DNA of 64,000 nucleotides from FEN-1073 sp963780865. Its GTDB lineage: Bacteria; Chloroflexota; Anaerolineae; Anaerolineales; RBG-16-64-43. Both the position numbers and the translations under genes were made by a program. The DNA is taken from contig CAWADT010000027.1 in assembly GCA_963780865.1 (NCBI GenBank), positions 62,001 through 126,000 on the forward strand, read 5' to 3'. This document shows positions 36,420 to 45,459 of this stretch, one piece after another. Under the pieces are notes generated by a model, which was not told where the DNA came from, ran no database searches, and saw only the letters and a program-made list of their open reading frames with translations. How positions within the stretch are numbered: position 1 is the stretch's first letter; every line of letters starts with the position of its first letter.

Positions 36420-36968
36420 ATGAATTCTCCAACTAGATCCAGCTTACGGACCGGCCTGGCGCTCATTCTGCTGGGCATCGTCTTCCTGGTCCTTCAAATC
36501 GTTCCCGGATTGCGTGATATTTTCAACGGAAATAACGCGCCGGCGCTGGTACTGTTCGGCGTGGCGCTGGTCCTGGCAATGATCGGCATCGCCGCCGGCG
36601 CGACGGGGATGGTCATCCCTGTCTGCATCGTGGCCGGCCTCGGCGGCATCTTCTACTGGCAAACCGCGCTGGGCGCCGGATACCAGACCTGGGCTTATGC
36701 CTGGACGCTGATCCCGGCCTTCGTCGGTGTCGGGATCTTCCTCAACGAGCTGATGATGGGTCGGCCGCTCAAGGGGCTTTCCGATGCCCTGGGGCCGATC
36801 GCCTTCAGCATCGTCGCGTTTCTGATTTTCGGCTCGGCTTTCGGCGGGATCACCATGCTCGGGATTTATTGGCCGGCCTTGCTTATCGTCCTGGGCCTGC
36901 TGTTCCTGGTGCAGCCGCTTTTCCGGCGGGGCGGTTCGTCCAGCGGTCAGACGGGAGGCTCCTCATGA
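36420..36968 (+). CDS. Conserved multi-pass membrane protein of the envelope-stress cluster
   Basis: A 182-residue protein with about six hydrophobic helices and no catalytic motif. AAGGAGG lies seven bases before the ATG at 36420. It opens with a short polar tail, then TGLALILLGIVFLVLQ, and ends with a Gly/Ser tail (RRGGSSSGQTGGSS). The helices resemble the LiaI/LiaF-type transmembrane region (DUF5668-like), but the match is weak. The next gene starts within its stop. It may be a sensor or accessory protein for envelope stress. Upstream GGAAAA and GCGTAT (36322-36349) resemble an ECF promoter weakly. Confidence 0.7.
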   Translation: MNSPTRSSLRTGLALILLGIVFLVLQIVPGLRDIFNGNNAPALVLFGVALVLAMIGIAAGATGMVIPVCIVAGLGGIFYWQTALGAGYQTWAYAWTLIPAFVGVGIFLNELMMGRPLKGLSDALGPIAFSIVAFLIFGSAFGGITMLGIYWPALLIVLGLLFLVQPLFRRGGSSSGQTGGSS

Positions 36969-37765
36969 AATACGGCGCAATCTTCTGGGGCAGTCTGATC
37001 ATTCTCGTCGGCGCGGCGCTCATGGTGGGGAATATCTTTGCCGTCAACGTATGGCCCTTCCTATGGCCGGCCGCGCTGATCTTCATCGGCGCATGGTTCC
37101 TCGTGGGATCGCAACTGCGCCCCAAAGCGGTGGGGACGGAGCGGGTGGTGATCCCACTGCAAGGCGCGTCGCGCGCCCGTCTGCAAATCCGGCACGGGGC
37201 CGGGAGGCTTGCGATCCGCGGCGGAGCCGGAGTGAACGAACTCGCGGTGGGAACCTTCTCGGGCGGTCTCGAGCACTCTGAAAATCGCCACGGCGATGCG
37301 CTGGACGTGAAAATGAACGTCCCCTCGGGAACGTGGATGAATTTCGGGGGTCCATGGATTTTCGGGCCTTGGAACCCGATCCTGTGGGATGTCTGCCTTA
37401 ACGAATCCGTTCCGATGACCCTGGATTTGGAAACCGGGGCGGGGGAATCTCAGATCGATTTCAGCGCCTTGAAGGCGGAGGAGATCTCGCTCAAGACCGG
37501 CGCCTCCTCTTCCGAGATGACGTTGCCCGCCCGGGCCGGCAAGATCCGCGTGAAGGTGACCTCCGGCGCGGCGGCGGTTGTGCTGCGCATTCCGGACGGT
37601 GTGGCGGCGAAGATTTTTATCGAAAGCGGTCTGGCGGGAATCTCGGTCGATCAAAATCGATTTCCGCGTAGCGGAAGCGGATATCAATCGCCCGATTACG
37701 ATCGCGCGGAAAATTCGGCCGATATCCGGATCGAAACGGGCGTGGGATCCGTAGACGTGCGATAG
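36965..37765 (+). CDS. LiaF-like membrane protein with toast-rack domain (1)
   Basis: A 266-residue protein with two N-terminal helices (YGAIFWGSLIILVGAALMVG and VWPFLWPAALIFIGAWFLVG), then a soluble beta-solenoid 'toast-rack' region containing repeated gly-rich patterns (IRHGAGRLAIRGGAG, LETGAGESQIDFS, IRIETGVGSVDVR), as in LiaF C-terminal/DUF4097 domains. LiaF-type proteins regulate cell-envelope stress responses. It is coupled to the previous gene by ATGA and lies 147 bases before the PspC gene. Confidence 0.8.
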   Translation: MKYGAIFWGSLIILVGAALMVGNIFAVNVWPFLWPAALIFIGAWFLVGSQLRPKAVGTERVVIPLQGASRARLQIRHGAGRLAIRGGAGVNELAVGTFSGGLEHSENRHGDALDVKMNVPSGTWMNFGGPWIFGPWNPILWDVCLNESVPMTLDLETGAGESQIDFSALKAEEISLKTGASSSEMTLPARAGKIRVKVTSGAAAVVLRIPDGVAAKIFIESGLAGISVDQNRFPRSGSGYQSPDYDRAENSADIRIETGVGSVDVR

Positions 37766-37911
37766 CTTCGCTCTCGACGAGGGGGAAGGTCTCCCAACCG
37801 GATGCGCTTCCGGAGACGAGATGATTTTTTCGATATTCAATCCCGGCTGAGCGTTACGCGACACCGGATTGACGCGAACCTTACTGCGGAGATAACGAAG
37901 GAGAAAAATCC

Positions 37912-38379
37912 ATGAGCGGAAGATTGTATCGAAGTAAAAGCGACCGGTATTTGGGCGGCGTGTGCGGGGGTCTGGGAAAGTATCTGGGATTCGACGCGAC
38001 GATCATTCGGCTGGTCTTCCTCCTCCTGGTTTTCGGGACGGGCTGGGGAGTGGTGCTGTATATCGCGCTTTGGATCCTGGTTCCAGCGGAAGGCGTTTCC
38101 GAGTCCGGCAGCGGGGAGTTGGGCGATCAGTTCGCCGGGCGGATGAAAGGCGTGGGCGAGGATATCCGCGCAGCGGCGCAAACGCCAAATCCGAAAGCGG
38201 GTTTGTGGTTCGGCGCGGCGCTGATCCTTCTGGGAGCGATCCTCTTCCTCCAGCGCCTGGGCGAGCTGCTCGGGATTGCCTGGCTCAGCAGCTGGCTTGG
38301 CTGGCAGATGATCTGGCCGGTGATCATCATCGTCGTCGGAGTCGCCATCATCATCCGCGGGATGCAAAAGGGAGCGTGA
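37912..38379 (+). CDS. PspC domain protein
   Basis: A 155-residue protein with the N-terminal PspC domain: LYRSKSDRYLGGVCGGL, then GKYLGFDATIIRLVF and a hydrophobic helix, followed by a polar linker and two more hydrophobic helices (WLSSWLGWQMIWPVIIIVV). PspC is a membrane sensor in the phage-shock response. The ribosome binding site GAAGGAG is clear. It is flanked by LiaF-like genes on both sides. Confidence 0.92.
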   Translation: MSGRLYRSKSDRYLGGVCGGLGKYLGFDATIIRLVFLLLVFGTGWGVVLYIALWILVPAEGVSESGSGELGDQFAGRMKGVGEDIRAAAQTPNPKAGLWFGAALILLGAILFLQRLGELLGIAWLSSWLGWQMIWPVIIIVVGVAIIIRGMQKGA

Positions 38380-38383
38380 CGGC

Positions 38384-39295
38384 ATGAATGAAAAATCGCG
38401 TTACCACGGTCTGAGCGTCTTCGGCCCGTTTCTTTTCATCGGTCTGGGGATTGTCCTCCTGCTCCAGCAGCTGGGGACGATCCAATGGAGCCTCTGGGAT
38501 ATCGCCTTCCGGTTCTGGCCGCTCCTGGTGATTGCGGTCGGATTGGATATCCTCGTCGCGCGCCGGTCGTTTCTGGGAGCCGTGGCGGGATTGATCGTGT
38601 TGCTGGCGCTTCTCCTGGGCGGGATCTACCTCATGGGCCCGGGTCCGGCCCGCGGGACCGTGATCTCCTCCGAGAACGTCAGCTACCCGCTCGCGGGAGC
38701 TTCCTCGGCGGAATACAACCTGAACTCGGGAGCTGGAAAGATCCAGATCGGCCCGCTCCCGGCGACTTCGGCCAGCGTGATCGAAGGTACGCTTGGACAA
38801 ACGGTCGGCGGCAGCGCAACGGCCGATCGTACGTCGTCCGGTGGAAAAGCCATCGTCTCCATCCAAAGCAACTGGCCGCGGGCGTACGTCTTCTCCCGGG
38901 GCGACGAATTCCTTTGGGACCTCAGCCTTCCGCGCCTCCTTCCACTCGACGTGCGGCTCAACCTGGGAGCGGGGGAAATCATCGCCAACCTCGCGGAGCT
39001 GAACCCCGCGTCGGTCGACGTAAAACTCGGCGCCGGACATCTCTCGCTGGCGCTTCCTTCCGTGGGTGACTTGCAAGTGAAGATTAACATAGGGGTAGGG
39101 GCGGCGGAAATCTCGCTTCCCGCGGGCGCTCCGATCTCGGTGGAGTGCACGACCGGAATCGGTTCCTGCAATCTCCCGAATGGATCGGGCTTTTGGAACC
39201 AATCCTACACGTCGCCGGAATACAACGCGGCGAAATTTCATCTCCGGATAACTATCAGCATGGGGGTTGGCGAAGCCACCGTAACGACGCAATAG
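38384..39295 (+). CDS. LiaF-like membrane protein with toast-rack domain (2)
   Basis: A 303-residue paralogue of the protein at 36965, starting 4 bases after the PspC stop. Helices FGPFLFIGLGIVLLLQQ, FWPLLVIAVGLDILVA and AVAGLIVLLALLLGGIYL precede a beta-rich extracytoplasmic-like region with repeated patterns (NLNSGAGKIQIGPL, RLNLGAGEIIANL, VKLGAGHLSLALP, INIGVGAAEISLP). Short repeats of this kind are typical of LiaF/DUF4097 folds. Function is inferred from context only. A perfect terminator follows at 39349. Confidence 0.8.
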   Translation: MNEKSRYHGLSVFGPFLFIGLGIVLLLQQLGTIQWSLWDIAFRFWPLLVIAVGLDILVARRSFLGAVAGLIVLLALLLGGIYLMGPGPARGTVISSENVSYPLAGASSAEYNLNSGAGKIQIGPLPATSASVIEGTLGQTVGGSATADRTSSGGKAIVSIQSNWPRAYVFSRGDEFLWDLSLPRLLPLDVRLNLGAGEIIANLAELNPASVDVKLGAGHLSLALPSVGDLQVKINIGVGAAEISLPAGAPISVECTTGIGSCNLPNGSGFWNQSYTSPEYNAAKFHLRITISMGVGEATVTTQ

Positions 39296-39348
39296 TCCAC
39301 ACTCGTGGCGGGTTAACCCTCGAGATCTATGATTTTGGTAGATGAAGT

Positions 39349-39381
39349 GAGGCGCGCTGGATGAAGCGCGCCTCCTTTTTT
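39349..39381 (+). terminator. Rho-independent terminator of the LiaF/PspC cluster
   Basis: GAGGCGCGCT and AGCGCGCCTC form a perfect 10-bp stem with a 6-base loop, followed by C and six T. It ends transcription before the PadR promoter at 39386. Confidence 0.9.
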
Positions 39382-39385
39382 ACCC

Positions 39386-39440
39386 TTGACAGCCTTATAA
39401 ATATAATATATACTCACAATATATATGAAGAATATATTCA
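39386..39440 (+). promoter_or_regulatory. PadR-ABC operon promoter with operator-like palindrome
   Basis: TTGACA (39386-39391), a 17-base spacer and TATACT (39409-39414) form a near-consensus sigma-70 promoter. An AATATA...TATATT inverted repeat at 39419-39439 covers the expected transcription start; PadR-type regulators commonly bind such AT-rich palindromes, so autoregulation is plausible. Confidence 0.65.
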
Positions 39441-39564
39441 GAGTAAGTATATGGCAATTATCGGATCTGCCCAAGGCTCGCGCGGGGATGTTCAGTCCTT
39501 CGTCAACCTCTTTTAGAGTTTCAAAAAAACAAGGCATTGCGCAGCGCCGGCATCATTACCTTGC

Positions 39565-39771
39565 ATGAAAGGACTGGCGGAATCTCAAGATGTGGAATTT
39601 GCGGCCATCGGGCCGAATGTGGATCTAGCCGCGATGACCGCGAAGCTGCAGGATAGCTCTTCCCGCATCCGGTGGATCGGGTTACCGCGTGTGATGCGAT
39701 TGGGCGCCAAACCGGTGGAACGCGCGGACCGATTGAATGAGGAGACGACGGCAAAGGATCCCCTATGCTGA
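39565..39771 (+). CDS. Small hypothetical ORF in the padR leader
   Basis: An open frame of 68 residues (MKGLAESQDVEF ... TAKDPLC) with the TGA overlapping the padR start codon by three bases, which would permit translational coupling. There is no obvious ribosome binding site and the composition is unremarkable. A second short ORF (ATG 39425, 46 residues) lies just upstream. Neither is a recognised protein; this could be a leader or a decayed gene. Confidence 0.25.
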   Translation: MKGLAESQDVEFAAIGPNVDLAAMTAKLQDSSSRIRWIGLPRVMRLGAKPVERADRLNEETTAKDPLC

Positions 39772-40316
39772 AATTTGCCCTGCTGGGGCTGTTGGCCCAC
39801 GATCCGAAACATGGATACGACCTCAAGAACGAGCTGGAACAGGCGCTCGGGGGTCATTGGGAGATTAATTTCGGCCAGATCTATACAACGCTAGGCCGCA
39901 TGGACCGGGACGGGTTAATCCAGGTGGTCGAAGAGGATCAGGACGGACGCGGGAAGAAGACATATCAAATTACGCCCGAAGGACGGAAAGAACTCTCCGC
40001 TTGGCTCGCGGAATCCGTCGAGAAGCCCCGCCAGTTGCGGGACGAATTCTACATAAAGATGGTGATCGGCCGGCTGGCCGGCGAGCCCGATCCAACGGCG
40101 ATGATCGACCGCCAGCGCCAGGCTTATCTGAAACAAATCCGGGAATTTACGGCTCTCGCCCGCCGGACGGAAGATCCGAATATCGGATTGATGGTGGAAG
40201 GCGCGATCCTCCACTTGCAGGCTGATTTGCGTTGGTTGGATCTGTGCGACGAACGTTTCGAACCCGGCGCGCAAAGCGGACCGAATTCTAAACAGGAAGG
40301 TTCCGGAAAGGAATAA
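39765..40316 (+). CDS. PadR family transcriptional regulator
   Basis: A 183-residue regulator. The N-terminal winged helix-turn-helix (LLGLLAHDPKHGYDLKNEL, then GQIYTTLGRMDRDGLI) is typical of PadR, followed by ITPEGRKELSAWL and a C-terminal dimerisation helix (PTAMIDRQRQAYLKQ). It is adjacent to an exporter and has a palindrome in its promoter, so it probably represses the operon in response to a toxic compound. Ribosome binding site AAAGGA. Confidence 0.9.
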   Translation: MLKFALLGLLAHDPKHGYDLKNELEQALGGHWEINFGQIYTTLGRMDRDGLIQVVEEDQDGRGKKTYQITPEGRKELSAWLAESVEKPRQLRDEFYIKMVIGRLAGEPDPTAMIDRQRQAYLKQIREFTALARRTEDPNIGLMVEGAILHLQADLRWLDLCDERFEPGAQSGPNSKQEGSGKE

Positions 40317-40318
40317 TC

Positions 40319-41482
40319 ATGCTCATTGATCTGGCTTTAAAAACACTTTGGCGGAGAAAGCTCCGCTCGATTTTAACGATCCTCGGCGTGGCCGCGTCCA
40401 TTCAGCTTTACCTGATGAGCAATAACATTATGGCTATGTACGACCAGGACATTCAGCGCGAGGTGAACGCTTTCGCCGGGAAGGTGTACATCCAGCAGAC
40501 GATGCAGAATGTGGGGGCGGGGGGCGATTTCCCCTCGATGGACAGCAGCATCGCCGTGGGTTCGGCTAAGTCCATGATTGCGGCGAGCGGGACGGACCCC
40601 GCCGCCAGCTCGGCCGTTCTTTTCATCCCGCTGGCGTCGTCGTCCGCTCCCAACATGCCGCCCATGGAGTTGGCCGTGGGGATTACGCCGGAGCATGAAA
40701 GCGCTTTTCTGGGAAACGCCGCCCTCGCTTCCGGATCGGCCCGCCTTGCGGATTCTCATAGCGTCATCCTCGGGTCTTCGGCCGCCTGGCATTATCGGCC
40801 GGAAGGTTCGGAACAACCCGTAACGGTTGGCGACCGCGTTTCCATCCATGGGGTGGAATTTACCGTAGCTGGCGTTCTGAAATCTTCCTCCAGCCTATAT
40901 AACGGCGCGGTCATCATGCCGCTCTCGACGGCGCAGGATTTATTCAACCGGTCAGGGACGGTTTCGGCGGTTATCTTGACGGCTTCCCGTCTGGAGAATC
41001 TGCCAGGCATTAAGAAGCAGGTCCAGGATGAGTTCCCAAACCTCCAGGTTTTCAACCAGGAGGATCTCGCGCAAAATGCCAATCAGATTCTTACACAGCA
41101 AAGACTGATGTTCGTCATGATTAAAAATTCCGTCGTCCTGGCGACGATCATGATGGTGATGATTGTCGTCGTGGTGGCGGTGATGGAGCAGAGGAAGGAA
41201 ATCGGCACGTTGCGGGCGGTGGGTGCGGAAAGGGGAAAGATCCTGCTGTTTGTGATCGCGCAGGCGGTGGTGTTGAGCTTGGCTGGCGGCATCGTGGCCC
41301 TGCCGGTATCCACACTGGTGAATACCTACATGAATTTCGGGCTGAAGTTTACGTCGGCGGAAGTCGTGGAACAGTGGATGACGATCGTGGGAGGATGCCT
41401 GCTGATTGGATTGGTGGCGGCGTTCCTCCCGGCCTGGCAGGCGGTGCGGGTGAATCCGCTCGAAGCCCTGCAATCCGAGTAG
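40319..41482 (+). CDS. ABC exporter permease, FtsX/MacB type (1)
   Basis: A 387-residue permease: N-terminal helix (LALKTLWRRKLRSILTILGVAASIQ), an extracytoplasmic MacB-like domain, then three C-terminal helices in the FtsX region (VVLATIMMVMIVVVVAVMEQRKEIGTLRAVG). The typical sequence 'R-K-E-I-G-x-L-R-A-V-G' is present. It is a close paralogue of the next gene and pairs with the ATPase at 42821. No HlyD-type adaptor is present, which suits export across a single membrane. Confidence 0.9.
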   Translation: MLIDLALKTLWRRKLRSILTILGVAASIQLYLMSNNIMAMYDQDIQREVNAFAGKVYIQQTMQNVGAGGDFPSMDSSIAVGSAKSMIAASGTDPAASSAVLFIPLASSSAPNMPPMELAVGITPEHESAFLGNAALASGSARLADSHSVILGSSAAWHYRPEGSEQPVTVGDRVSIHGVEFTVAGVLKSSSSLYNGAVIMPLSTAQDLFNRSGTVSAVILTASRLENLPGIKKQVQDEFPNLQVFNQEDLAQNANQILTQQRLMFVMIKNSVVLATIMMVMIVVVVAVMEQRKEIGTLRAVGAERGKILLFVIAQAVVLSLAGGIVALPVSTLVNTYMNFGLKFTSAEVVEQWMTIVGGCLLIGLVAAFLPAWQAVRVNPLEALQSE

Positions 41483-41518
41483 AACATCCGCCCGGTTTAC
41501 CGGGCAAAGGAGGAATGT

Positions 41519-42679
41519 ATGTTGTGGGATATCGCCGTCAAACATCTATGGCGGAGAAAATTGCGGTCGCTCCTGACCATCGTGGGCGTCGCCGCGTCCG
41601 TTCAAATGTACCTCACCTTCAGCGGCGTGCTTGTCCTATACCGGAACGAGATCAACCGGCAACTGGGGGCGTTCGCCGGGAAGGCGGTCGTGCAGCAGCA
41701 GATGGAGGCGGCCAGCGGCAGCACCGATCTCACCTCTTCCGGCAGCAGCATCAAACCGGAAACGGCGGACGCGCTGCTGGCTTGGGATGGAATTGACCGG
41801 CAAGCCAGCTCCGAGCTGGTGTACGTCCCGATCGCCCGGAACGCCATGCCGTACATGCCGCCGGCCATCCTAGTGGTCGGCGTGGAGCCGGGGCATGAAA
41901 AAGCATTTTTAGGCGGGTTCACGGCCAATTCGGGGCGAGCGATTTTGGAGAACCCGGACGAAATCATCCTCGGCCAAAGCGCGGCGAATTACTACCGGCC
42001 GAAGAATCAAACGGGCTCCGTCACCGTCGGGGAATCCGTGGTAATTCAAAGCCATTCCTTCCTCGTCGTCGGAATTCTTCAATCGGCGCCTGAGCTGTTC
42101 AATAACTCCGTGATCATGCCGATTTCTACGGCGCGTTCCGTCTTCGACCGGCCGGGAGCCGTATCGTCGGTCATTCTCACTGCCGCCAGCGCCGCGGAAT
42201 TGCCCAGCTTGAAAACCTCCATCGCCGCCCGGTACCCGGAACTGAGCGTCTCGACCCAGGAAGACCTTCAGCAAAGCGCCAAAGTGCTCCTGAACGGTTT
42301 GAATAAATTCTTTTCAATCATCATCAACTCGATCGTAGTCGTCGCCATCATCATCGTAACGATCGTCGTGGTGGTGGCCGTGATGGAGGAGCGGAGGGAT
42401 ATCGGCACGCTGCGCGCGGTCGGCGCGGGGCGGGTAAGGATCTTCGGTATGGTGGCCGGCGAATCGTTGATCCTAAGCCTGTTGGGAGCCATTCTGGCCC
42501 TGCCGATCGCCGTTTTCTTCACCCAATGGGGAATGTCGGAGATCAGCGGCATAACCGGGATCCTGCTGGTCTGGCTGCAGACCATTTTGATCGCCATGGT
42601 CGTCGGTTTGCTGGCGACGATCCTGCCCGCCTGGCAGGCTTTGCGGGTGGATCCGCTGGAAGCTTTGCGGTACGAATAG
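41519..42679 (+). CDS. ABC exporter permease, FtsX/MacB type (2)
   Basis: A 386-residue paralogue of the preceding permease, with AAGGAGG before the ATG. It opens WDIAVKHLWRRKLRSLLTIVG and keeps ERRDIGTLRAVGAGRVRI and a final helix followed by PAWQALRVDPLEALRYE. The tandem permeases likely form a heterodimer. Confidence 0.9.
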   Translation: MLWDIAVKHLWRRKLRSLLTIVGVAASVQMYLTFSGVLVLYRNEINRQLGAFAGKAVVQQQMEAASGSTDLTSSGSSIKPETADALLAWDGIDRQASSELVYVPIARNAMPYMPPAILVVGVEPGHEKAFLGGFTANSGRAILENPDEIILGQSAANYYRPKNQTGSVTVGESVVIQSHSFLVVGILQSAPELFNNSVIMPISTARSVFDRPGAVSSVILTAASAAELPSLKTSIAARYPELSVSTQEDLQQSAKVLLNGLNKFFSIIINSIVVVAIIIVTIVVVVAVMEERRDIGTLRAVGAGRVRIFGMVAGESLILSLLGAILALPIAVFFTQWGMSEISGITGILLVWLQTILIAMVVGLLATILPAWQALRVDPLEALRYE

Positions 42680-42683
42680 GAAA

Positions 42684-42786
42684 CCTAACCCCCTTTCCAA
42701 TCTTCCTCCTGGAGATAGGACGCAGAATATTTCGCTTCCCCCTCCCCATGACGGGAAGGGGGAAGGGGCAGGGGGTTGGGAGCTAG
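42684..42786 (+). repeat. Inverted repeat between permease and ATPase genes
   Basis: CTAACCCCCTTTCC and GGGGGTTGGGAGCTAG sit at the two ends, with the inner pair TCCCCCTCC / GGGGGAAGG. It is transcribed within the operon and could act as an mRNA hairpin. Confidence 0.5.
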
Positions 42787-42820
42787 GTCAGGAAAAACAA
42801 TCATAAAAAGGAAGGCTATC

Positions 42821-43564
42821 ATGGACGCAATGATTGAAACAAAAAACGTTACGAAAACTTTCGGCATGAACGGCATGGCCGTGGAGGCGGTGCGGGGAGT
42901 GGACATCGCGGTGCAGGCCGGGGAATTCGTCGCCATCGTCGGCCCGTCGGGCAGCGGGAAATCCAGCCTGCTGCACATGCTCGGGGCGATGGATCGGCCG
43001 ACTTCAGGCGAAGTGTTTTTCCAGGGGCGGGCGCTTTCGGGGCTGGGCGATGGAGCCCGGACCGCGCTGCGCGCCCGCGAGATCGGGTTCATCTTCCAAA
43101 CGTTCAATTTATTGCCGATGCTGAACGCTTATGAAAACGTGGAGATCGTCACCCGATTTGGCGGGCTTCCGCGGGCCTCCCGAGCCTCCCGCGCCCGGGA
43201 GATGATCTCACTGGTCGGCCTCGGGGAGCGAATGAACCACCAGCCGCGGTATCTTTCCGGCGGCGAGCGCCAACGGGTGGCCATCGCCCGGGCGCTGGCC
43301 AACCGGCCGGGGCTGATCCTGGCCGATGAGCCGACCGGCAACCTCGATTTAAAAACGGGGACGGGGATCCTCGAGCTTCTGCGAGAGGTTTGCAATCGCG
43401 AAAAGCAGACAGTCATCATGGTCACCCACGACTTTCGCGCCGCCTCCTATGCCGACCGGGTTCTGGTCTTGCGCGACGGCCGCATTCGCGGCGAAGCGGG
43501 ACTTAAGGGGACGGCGGATACGCATCGCACGCTCAATCAACTGCTGGAACTCGAATTGCAATAA
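42821..43564 (+). CDS. ABC exporter ATP-binding protein (LolD/MacB type)
   Basis: A 247-residue ATPase. Walker A GPSGSGKSS, Q-loop FIFQTFNLLP, signature LSGGERQRVAIARALA, Walker B ILADEPTGNLD and H-loop MVTHD are all present. ATG at 42821 follows AAAGGAAGG. It would power the two FtsX-type permeases. Confidence 0.95.
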   Translation: MDAMIETKNVTKTFGMNGMAVEAVRGVDIAVQAGEFVAIVGPSGSGKSSLLHMLGAMDRPTSGEVFFQGRALSGLGDGARTALRAREIGFIFQTFNLLPMLNAYENVEIVTRFGGLPRASRASRAREMISLVGLGERMNHQPRYLSGGERQRVAIARALANRPGLILADEPTGNLDLKTGTGILELLREVCNREKQTVIMVTHDFRAASYADRVLVLRDGRIRGEAGLKGTADTHRTLNQLLELELQ

Positions 43565-43671
43565 GCTCGAATAATTCACGAATAGTCATCCGTAAAGACA
43601 TGCATCCGATTGTCAACCAAGATCTGCCCGGCGATCATGCCCTTCTCGCTACCGGGCAGTTCTTTTATTAT

Positions 43672-43813
43672 TCCCCATCCCAACCTCCCGCCCCTAGCCC
43701 CTCCCTCCTTCTCCCCTCGCTTTGCTCGAGGACAGGCCGTACAACGGGAAGGAGGGAGGGGAATTCGCGATCCTCGATCCGTGGTGGGACAATTTCGGGG
43801 TGGGAGGATGGGA
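43672..43813 (+). repeat. Palindromic intergenic element, CCCATCC...GGATGGG type
   Basis: Begins TCCCCATCCCAACCTCCCG and ends GTGGGAGGATGGG, with an inner CCCTCCCTCC / GGAGGGAGGG pair. It lies in the 336-base gap between the ABC exporter and the prenyltransferase and is related to elements at 1541, 30366 and 36084. Nothing else was recognised in the gap. Confidence 0.55.
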
Positions 43814-43900
43814 TGGAAAACTAGAAAGGGATAAACATGGACCATTCTTCGGACGGTCACTCCCGAAGATGTTATGATTTCCCTGCCTTGAAGGAGTCCG

Positions 43901-44887
43901 ATGAACCCGAAAATGTGGTTGACCGCGCTGCAAGTCATCCCCAAAATCACCAGGGAGGAATGGGACCGGCTGGACATCGTGTCCCGCTGGTTGATCGCCG
44001 CGCGCGCGGCGGTGCTGATTCTCACCTTCCTTTCCGCCTCGGTCGCCGGGTTGCTCGCCGCCCGCGACGGTCTTTTCCATTGGACCTATTGGCTCCTTCT
44101 GACGATTGGTTTGGTGATGGCCCACGCCACCAACAACCTGCTAAACGATTTGGTGGACTTCCAGCGCGGGGTGGACGAGGATAATTATTTTCGGACCCAG
44201 TATGGGCCGCAGACCGTCCAGCAGGGGCTGCTCACCAAGCGGCAGCTGCTGGCGTACGCCTCCGCGACCGGGGCGGTGGCGGCGGGTTGCGGTTTGGCGC
44301 TCGCGGTTCTTCGCGGGTGGCCGATTTTAGTCCTGATGGGGATCGGCGCCGTCTTCGTTCTGTTCTACACCTGGCCGTTGAAATACATCGGCTTGGGGGA
44401 ACTCGCCGTCCTGCTGGTCTGGGGGCCGCTCATGGTCGGCGGCGGATATTACGCGGTCACCGGCCAATGGAATGGAAACGTGCTGCTGGCCAGCCTGCCG
44501 TGCGCGCTTGGCGCCACTACGGTGATCTTCGGCAAGCACATCGATAAACTTAAGGCTGACACCGCCAAGGGCATCCACACCCTGCCGGTGATCCTCGGGG
44601 AACGAGTGTCGCGAATCGGTGTGATGATTCTGGTGGCGCTCCAATATTTGCTGGTTGGCGTCCTGGTCTGGAAGGGTTACTTCTCGTGGGTGACGCTCCT
44701 GGTCGTCTTCGGGCTGTATTTCAGCCTTCCCGTCTGGCGAATGTTCTCCCATCCCCGGCCGGAATCACCGCCGGACGAGGCCAAGCCGTTCTGGCCGATG
44801 TGGTTTGTGGCCTCCGCGTTTTACCATTACCGGGCGTTTGGAATTCTCTTTCTCGCGGGGCTGGTGGCGCAAACGGCGATCCGATAG
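43901..44887 (+). CDS. UbiA family prenyltransferase (MenA-like)
   Basis: A 328-residue protein with about eight to nine hydrophobic helices. The first Asp-rich motif NNLLNDLVDFQRGVDED and the second KHIDKLKADTAKGI follow the UbiA pattern for binding Mg2+ and a polyprenyl diphosphate. The closest context match is MenA (1,4-dihydroxy-2-naphthoate polyprenyltransferase, menaquinone biosynthesis), but other aromatic acceptors are possible. The ATG is preceded by AAGGAG. The nitroreductase gene starts 53 bases downstream. Confidence 0.85.
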   Translation: MNPKMWLTALQVIPKITREEWDRLDIVSRWLIAARAAVLILTFLSASVAGLLAARDGLFHWTYWLLLTIGLVMAHATNNLLNDLVDFQRGVDEDNYFRTQYGPQTVQQGLLTKRQLLAYASATGAVAAGCGLALAVLRGWPILVLMGIGAVFVLFYTWPLKYIGLGELAVLLVWGPLMVGGGYYAVTGQWNGNVLLASLPCALGATTVIFGKHIDKLKADTAKGIHTLPVILGERVSRIGVMILVALQYLLVGVLVWKGYFSWVTLLVVFGLYFSLPVWRMFSHPRPESPPDEAKPFWPMWFVASAFYHYRAFGILFLAGLVAQTAIR

Positions 44888-44940
44888 CGGTTGGCGCGGC
44901 GGACGCCGCAAGCGCGGCCGTCGGGGAAAAGGAGAAAGCG

Positions 44941-45459
44941 ATGGATTTTTTCGAGGTGGTTCGCACCCGCCGGTCGATCCGCGTGTTCGACGAGCGGCCG
45001 GTGGAAGAGGAGAAGATTCGCGCTATCCTGGAGGCGGCGAACGCCGCGCCTTCGGCGGGCAATCTGCAATCCTATGAAATATATTTTGTAAAGGACGCCA
45101 CCGCGCGCGGCCGGCTGGCGAGCACACTCCCCAGGATGGGATTTTTCTCCGCCGTTCCGCTGGTTCTGGTTTTTTGCGCCCACCCGGCCCGCGCGGAGGC
45201 GCGTTACGCCCAGCGCGGGAAGAACCTTTATGCGGTGCAAGACGCCACGATTGCCTGCACGCACGCCATGCTCGCGGCGACCGCATTGGGATTGGCCAGC
45301 GTCTGGGTGGGAGCCTTCCGCGAGAAGGAAGTATCCGACGTCCTCAATCTCCCGGAAGCCCTCACGCCGGTGGCGCTCCTTCCCGTCGGTTACCCGTTGG
45401 AAACCGTCGAGCCGCGCACTCGGCGGCCGCTGAATGATATCGTCCATCCCGTGAAATAA
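44941..45459 (+). CDS. Nitroreductase family flavoprotein
   Basis: A 172-residue FMN-dependent enzyme. The N-terminal RTRRSIRVFDERPVEEE is the flavin-phosphate binding region, followed by AANAAPSAGNLQSYE and GLASVWVGAF, and the family C-terminal end VALLPVGYP. AAAAGGAG precedes the ATG. It transfers hydride from NAD(P)H to quinones, nitro compounds or an unknown substrate. Confidence 0.9.
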   Translation: MDFFEVVRTRRSIRVFDERPVEEEKIRAILEAANAAPSAGNLQSYEIYFVKDATARGRLASTLPRMGFFSAVPLVLVFCAHPARAEARYAQRGKNLYAVQDATIACTHAMLAATALGLASVWVGAFREKEVSDVLNLPEALTPVALLPVGYPLETVEPRTRRPLNDIVHPVK

